Source of the DNA: an uncultured Verrucomicrobiota bacterium
GTDB lineage: Bacteria; Verrucomicrobiota; Verrucomicrobiia; Limisphaerales; CAIQOK01
Length of the DNA stretch: 32,060 bases
Reading direction: 5' to 3'
Assembly (NCBI GenBank): GCA_903873415.1
Contig: CAIQOK010000113.1
Span: forward strand, 1-32,060
In this document: positions 29,128 to 32,060 of the stretch, one piece after another
Layout of the letters: every line of letters begins with the position of its first letter
Position numbering within the stretch: position 1 is the first letter of the stretch
Notes under the pieces: model-generated
Databases searched by the model: none
What the model saw: the letters and a program-made list of their open reading frames with translations, nothing else
Told to the model about the DNA's origin: nothing
Program-made: the position numbers and the translations under genes

Positions 29128-29170
29128 TCTGCAATCAATATCTCAGTTCCAACAATAGACAGAGTCAATT

Positions 29171-29836
29171 ATGTGTTTCGTAAAAAACATTAGAATCCAA
29201 ATTCTCACCTCTGCTATGGTGTTTGCATTCGGCGCGAACATGGCCTTGGCGGATTTCACCTTTAGCGGCTCGGGCGCCATCCCGGACGGCAATCCCGTGG
29301 GGCTCTCCTCCATTGGGACGGTCAGTGGCTTGCCCACCTACCCTTACCGGGTGGCGGCGGTGTCGGTGATGTTGGACGTGAGCGGCGTGCCTTCCTACGG
29401 CGGGTTCAACGGCGATCTTTACGCGTATTTGGTAGGCCCGGATTCGTCAACGCGGGTGGATCTGATTGGGTCTGCCGCGGGTGATGGTACTTTCAGCAAG
29501 GCCGGTTCCGGGATGCAGATTACGCTCAGCGATTCGGCCTCCCAGAGCTATCAAAACGCGGTTCAGACTGGCGGGGCGTTATTTACGGGCACGTATCGTC
29601 CCGTTGTGAGCCTTGGTAAATTCATCGGCCTGCCGTCCAACGGGACTTGGCGCTTGTATATCGAGGATCAATCAAAGGGATCAGTTTCGACGTTGAACAG
29701 CTGGAGCTTGGCGATCTCGACTGCATCGGTGCCTGAGCCGGACCAAGTTGCGGCGATGGGGTTGTTGGGATTGATGGGGTTGGTGGCGGCGGGGAAGGGA
29801 GTGGTCAGAAAGCGGAAGTTAGAAAATGGAAAATAG
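29171..29836 (+). CDS. Secreted P-domain-like protein with PEP-CTERM sorting tail
   Basis: The 221-residue product starts at ATG 29171, 43 nt after the giant gene's stop, with no strong Shine-Dalgarno. Residues 1-27 form a signal peptide (basic start, hydrophobic core, ALA cleavage site). Residues ~45-183 resemble the proprotein-convertase P domain, a beta-sandwich usually fused to subtilisin-like proteases: 'VSVMLDVSG', 'GDLYAYLVGPDSS' and the closing 'NGTWRLYIEDQSKG...LNSWSLAI'. No protease domain is present. VPEP at 187-190, a hydrophobic stretch at 193-208 and RKRK at 213-216 make a textbook PEP-CTERM signal, processed by exosortase in the envelope of exopolysaccharide producers. The short gap suggests co-transcription with the giant gene; a shared surface role is inference. 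Confidence 0.88.
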   Translation: MCFVKNIRIQILTSAMVFAFGANMALADFTFSGSGAIPDGNPVGLSSIGTVSGLPTYPYRVAAVSVMLDVSGVPSYGGFNGDLYAYLVGPDSSTRVDLIGSAAGDGTFSKAGSGMQITLSDSASQSYQNAVQTGGALFTGTYRPVVSLGKFIGLPSNGTWRLYIEDQSKGSVSTLNSWSLAISTASVPEPDQVAAMGLLGLMGLVAAGKGVVRKRKLENGK

Positions 29837-30251
29837 AAATCGGCCAGGGGGTTTCGGGGTCATAGATTGGGCTTTCTTGACGCTCCGTCTAAGCGGTGTA
29901 AACGGGAGCTGCGCATTTCAAGCAAATCCAATTTTTTGCGCGTGTCCTTCGATCTTACCGCTTGGTGCTTGGCTCTTGGCCGCACCGTGACGCGCCTCCG
30001 GCGCCTCTGAGGCGGAGCGGGGAGCAGGCAGCGGACCGTAGAAAACGGAGAGGGGCCCGGCTTTTTGTTTTTGCGGCGACCCGGCAGAGTCACAGGAGAT
30101 CTACCCCGGCATGGCCGCTCTTTGAGCTTTATTTTTCAATTCACCGGGTGTAATCCGTGCTAGGATTCATACCCGTCTTAAGCGGGATCGGAATCAAGTC
30201 GTGGAATCGGGGTTGAATTCTCCGGCGGCGTCCCTCAAGATGTGGTGACAC
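29837..30251. other. 415-nt intergenic spacer
   Basis: No convincing gene is present; the small frames in both directions lack recognisable domains. A minor CGCCTC/GAGGCG stem (29993-29998 with 30009-30014) has no T-run after it. T-rich stretches near 30061-30070 and 30131-30136 are not preceded by a clear stem, so no terminator is called. The main structure is the hairpin at 30145-30175, described separately. Confidence 0.6.
30145..30186 (+). promoter_or_regulatory. Hairpin in the yebC leader with an alternative overlapping pairing
   Basis: CGGGT (30145-30149) pairs with ACCCG (30171-30175) and AATCC (30152-30156) with GGATT (30163-30167), around a 2x3 internal loop and a six-base GTGCTA loop: ten base pairs in total. 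CCCG at 30172-30175 can instead pair with CGGG at 30183-30186 around TCTTAAG, and the two structures exclude each other. No T-run follows, so it is not a simple terminator. It lies 76 nt before the yebC start. Transcription through it is not shown. Confidence 0.4.
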
Positions 30252-30974
30252 ATGGGCGCACAATGGAAACAAGCTGGGCGCGAAGCTAACGCGCAGAAGA
30301 AGGGCCAGGTCACCGTCAAGCTGGTCCGCGAAATCATGGTCGCAGCCAAGCTGGGCGGCCCGGATCCCGATTTAAACCCCCGTTTGGCCGCCGCTGTTGA
30401 GAAAGCCAAAAAGGCCAGTGTTTACCGGGACACCATTGAGCGCGCCATTAAAAAAGGTGCGGGGATCGGGGACGAGAAAATCGAGTATGAACTGGTGGCC
30501 TATGAGGGCTTTGCCCCGCATAAAGTGCCGGTGATTGTGGAGTGCCTAACCGACAATCGCAACCGCACCGCCCCTGAAATCCGCAATATCTTTAAGGTCG
30601 GCTCTCTTGGTCAGCCGGGCAGTGTTGCGTTCTTTTTCAACCATTCCGGAGTGGTGGAGGCCACCCACAGCGATCTGAATCGCGATGCCGAGGGGGACGC
30701 CATTGAGGCCGGAGCGCAGGAGGTGGAAGCCTTGGAAGCGGACGAGATTCCCGAGGGCCAGAAGGGCGCTCGTTTTCTGACGGAGATCAAGGATTTAGAC
30801 CATGTCACCAAGGCTTTGAAGTTGGCGGGTTGGAATGTGACGGCGGCGGAAATACGCTACCTGGCAAAGAACTTCACCGACTTGGACGAGGCGGCGCACA
30901 AGGAAGTTGTTGGTTTTCTCAACGCCTTGGACGACCACGAAGACGTTCACCGGGTCTATGCGGCGATGAAGTGA
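30252..30974 (+). CDS. yebC: YebC/PmpR (TACO1) family protein
   Basis: The 240-residue product has normal family length. It begins MGAQWK, the N-terminus of one YebC subgroup (others begin MAGHSKW), which fixes the start at ATG 30252 although no clear Shine-Dalgarno precedes it. Family landmarks are [10 protein letters not shown] (27-36), ERAIKKG (63-69), YEGFAPH (84-90), ECLTDNRNR (97-105), GSVAF (123-127) and the acidic C-terminal [11 protein letters not shown] (226-236). The family is cytoplasmic. It was long annotated as a DNA-binding regulator (PmpR), and related proteins including mitochondrial TACO1 are linked to translation, notably through proline-rich stretches. Which role applies here cannot be read from sequence. 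No functional link to the giant gene is evident. Confidence 0.93.
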   Translation: MGAQWKQAGREANAQKKGQVTVKLVREIMVAAKLGGPDPDLNPRLAAAVEKAKKASVYRDTIERAIKKGAGIGDEKIEYELVAYEGFAPHKVPVIVECLTDNRNRTAPEIRNIFKVGSLGQPGSVAFFFNHSGVVEATHSDLNRDAEGDAIEAGAQEVEALEADEIPEGQKGARFLTEIKDLDHVTKALKLAGWNVTAAEIRYLAKNFTDLDEAAHKEVVGFLNALDDHEDVHRVYAAMK

Positions 30975-31129
30975 GCCGGTCTGCCTGTGCCTCGGCCTGT
31001 TGTTCACCCCGGTGGATAGCGTGCGGAACAGGGCCGGGGCTTTCATGTTGGGGCTTGGTTTTGTCAGCGTTAGGCGGGCATCGACCAATCCACTTTGTGC
31101 CAGACAACCTGAAAACACAGCTTTGTCCA
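30975..31129. other. 155-nt gap between yebC and the pseudopilin gene
   Basis: Nothing firm is seen. The pseudopilin frame stays open upstream through this gap and into yebC, but that translation is Cys/Arg/Ser-rich and unlike a coding region. No terminator or strong promoter was recognised. Confidence 0.5.
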
Positions 31130-31924
31130 GTGAGGCGGAGGGAGTCGTGCAGGCGCTCCGATTGTTTGGCATTTACCCTTATCGAACTTCTGGTCGTCAT
31201 CGCCATCATCGCGATCTTGGCTGCCATGCTTTTGCCGGCGTTGGGAAAAGCAAAGGAAAAAGCCAAGCGTGTTTCCTGCCTGAGTAATCTCAAGCAATTG
31301 GGGTTCGCAGTGATGCTATACTCCGACGACCAGCAATACTATCCTGCGGGAGTTGATGCGAGCGACTCCGCCTGGATCTGGCCGCCGTTATTGCGCTCAA
31401 CCATGAGCAAATCTCAATCCACGGAGATTTTCAAATGTCCTTCCGCGCCGGCCCAAGCCCAGTGGGTGCCGGCATTCGGCAGCGGTCTGCCATCCACCTA
31501 CGGCTATCTTCCAAACGAGAGGCATCTGGTGCCCGGGGGATCCAGCTTCATGAGCTACGGCTACAATGCCTGGGGTTCCACTGTTGGCGAACAGCCCAAT
31601 CAGGGCCTGGGTGTTTGGACAGTCGGCGTCAACGCGACCAAGCCCGGTTCCGTGGTCAAGCCCACCGATTGCATTGCGCTGGGTGACAGCAACTGGGATG
31701 TTGTCAGAAACGGAGACCGGGACTGGAGCGGTTTTATCGGCATGTATGCCGAGCGTCAATACCCCCTGGATTTGCATTCCAAACGCGCCAATATCGTCTT
31801 TTGCGATGGCCATGCCCAGTCCCTCAAGCGCGCGTCTTTAGTTTCCCAGCTCAACACAGGTGGCACCGCCACTTGGCCCAATGAGCCGAATCGTCTTTGG
31901 AATATTGACAACAAAGTGCATTAG
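31130..31924 (+). CDS. Type II pseudopilin-like H-X9-DG protein
   Basis: The 264-residue product is taken from GTG 31130, the only start giving a sensible prepilin leader: [14 protein letters not shown], basic and ending in Ala, followed by the processed sequence [16 protein letters not shown]. Cleavage before Phe15 by a prepilin peptidase, and Glu19 (+5), are standard for type IV pilin/type II secretion pseudopilins. The hydrophobic helix spans about 15-36, then '[22 protein letters not shown]', typical of the abundant pseudopilins of Verrucomicrobia, Planctomycetes and Lentisphaerae. His216, nine residues, then Asp226-Gly227 exactly match the H-X9-DG motif of this DUF1559-related family. 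No clear Shine-Dalgarno precedes the GTG. It is likely inner-membrane-anchored and exposed to the periplasm; partners are unknown. Confidence 0.88.
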   Translation: MRRRESCRRSDCLAFTLIELLVVIAIIAILAAMLLPALGKAKEKAKRVSCLSNLKQLGFAVMLYSDDQQYYPAGVDASDSAWIWPPLLRSTMSKSQSTEIFKCPSAPAQAQWVPAFGSGLPSTYGYLPNERHLVPGGSSFMSYGYNAWGSTVGEQPNQGLGVWTVGVNATKPGSVVKPTDCIALGDSNWDVVRNGDRDWSGFIGMYAERQYPLDLHSKRANIVFCDGHAQSLKRASLVSQLNTGGTATWPNEPNRLWNIDNKVH

Positions 31925-32060
31925 GCAAACGCGGACATTATCATTTTACTGCCTCCACGGAGCCAGTCAGTCCCGGTTGGATCTGCGCCATTCGGAAATA
32001 GCTTTCGGCAGTCGGGGTGTTTTTTTGAAATGGAGATTGAGTGTATCCGCCCGGCAGACC
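31925..32060. other. Downstream non-coding end of the window
   Basis: An imperfect short stem (31948-31967, ACTG.CTC against GAG.CAGT) lies 23 nt after the stop but has no T-run directly after it. A T7 run at 32020-32026 lacks a convincing preceding stem. No gene is visible up to the window edge. Confidence 0.45.

Noticed and set aside
29860-30153. Small overlapping frames in both directions in the spacer (77 and 63 codons)
   Set aside because: No domain, ribosome-binding site or compositional signal. The Arg/Pro-rich translations look like chance frames in GC-rich non-coding DNA.
30830-31129. Upstream extension of the pseudopilin frame into yebC
   Set aside because: The extra residues are Cys/Arg-rich, overlap yebC and would put ~100 residues before the prepilin cleavage site, whereas leaders are normally short.
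31991-32026. Rho-independent terminator before the T7 run
   Set aside because: No stable stem could be built immediately upstream of the T-run; GCC/GGC pairing alone is too weak.

Overview
The window looks like chromosomal DNA of a Verrucomicrobia-type bacterium, or a close relative in the PVC group. The evidence is a PEP-CTERM exported protein, a type II pseudopilin-like protein with the H-X9-DG motif, weak or absent Shine-Dalgarno sequences, and a giant surface-type protein built from Ig-like, RCC1, MBG and YDG modules ending in the 'YRVQ.S..L..W' C-terminal module common in that phylum. The taxonomic call is inference from gene content; no rRNA or tRNA is present.

About 91% of the window (1-29127, + strand) is a single uninterrupted reading frame of 9,708 codons. 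It is already open at base 1, so the true start and any signal peptide lie upstream. By hand reading, the order of modules is: the end of an unassigned beta-rich module (1-270); 41 Ig-like 'YGQ...FTPxD...NY' domains (271-10401), including a nearly identical 231-nt array (520-1920) and one domain with a 46-residue insertion (7138-7275); five tandem copies of [seven-blade RCC1 propeller + Ig domain] with a 1083-1086 nt period (10402-15822); five more YGQ domains (15823-17061); MBG-type domains (17062-17814); a predicted beta-helix carrying five exact 57-nt repeats (17815-18618); an MBG-type domain and more YGQ domains (18619-19581); two 1044-nt supermodules (YGQ+MBG_2+2xYDG) each followed by a single YGQ domain (19582-22176); five supermodules of exactly 780 nt (YGQ+MBG_2+YDG, 22177-26076); three single YGQ domains and a Big_2-like domain (26077-27084); three ~600-nt units with DxDGD sites (27085-28881); and the C-terminal module (28888-29124). 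The most natural reading is a roughly 1-MDa extracellular or cell-surface fibre or adhesin that grew by nested, in-frame duplication.

Downstream on the same strand are three ordinary genes. The first, 43 nt after the giant gene, encodes a small secreted P-domain-like protein with a PEP-CTERM sorting tail (29171-29836) and may be co-transcribed with it. After a 415-nt spacer comes a YebC/PmpR-family protein (30252-30974). Last is a pseudopilin-like H-X9-DG protein that probably starts at GTG 31130 (31130-31924). The spacer before yebC holds a good imperfect hairpin (30145-30175) and an overlapping alternative pairing. No mobile element, CRISPR array, tRNA or rRNA was seen. The features most worth following up are the nested, length-exact periodicities in the giant gene and its five RCC1-Ig propeller units.
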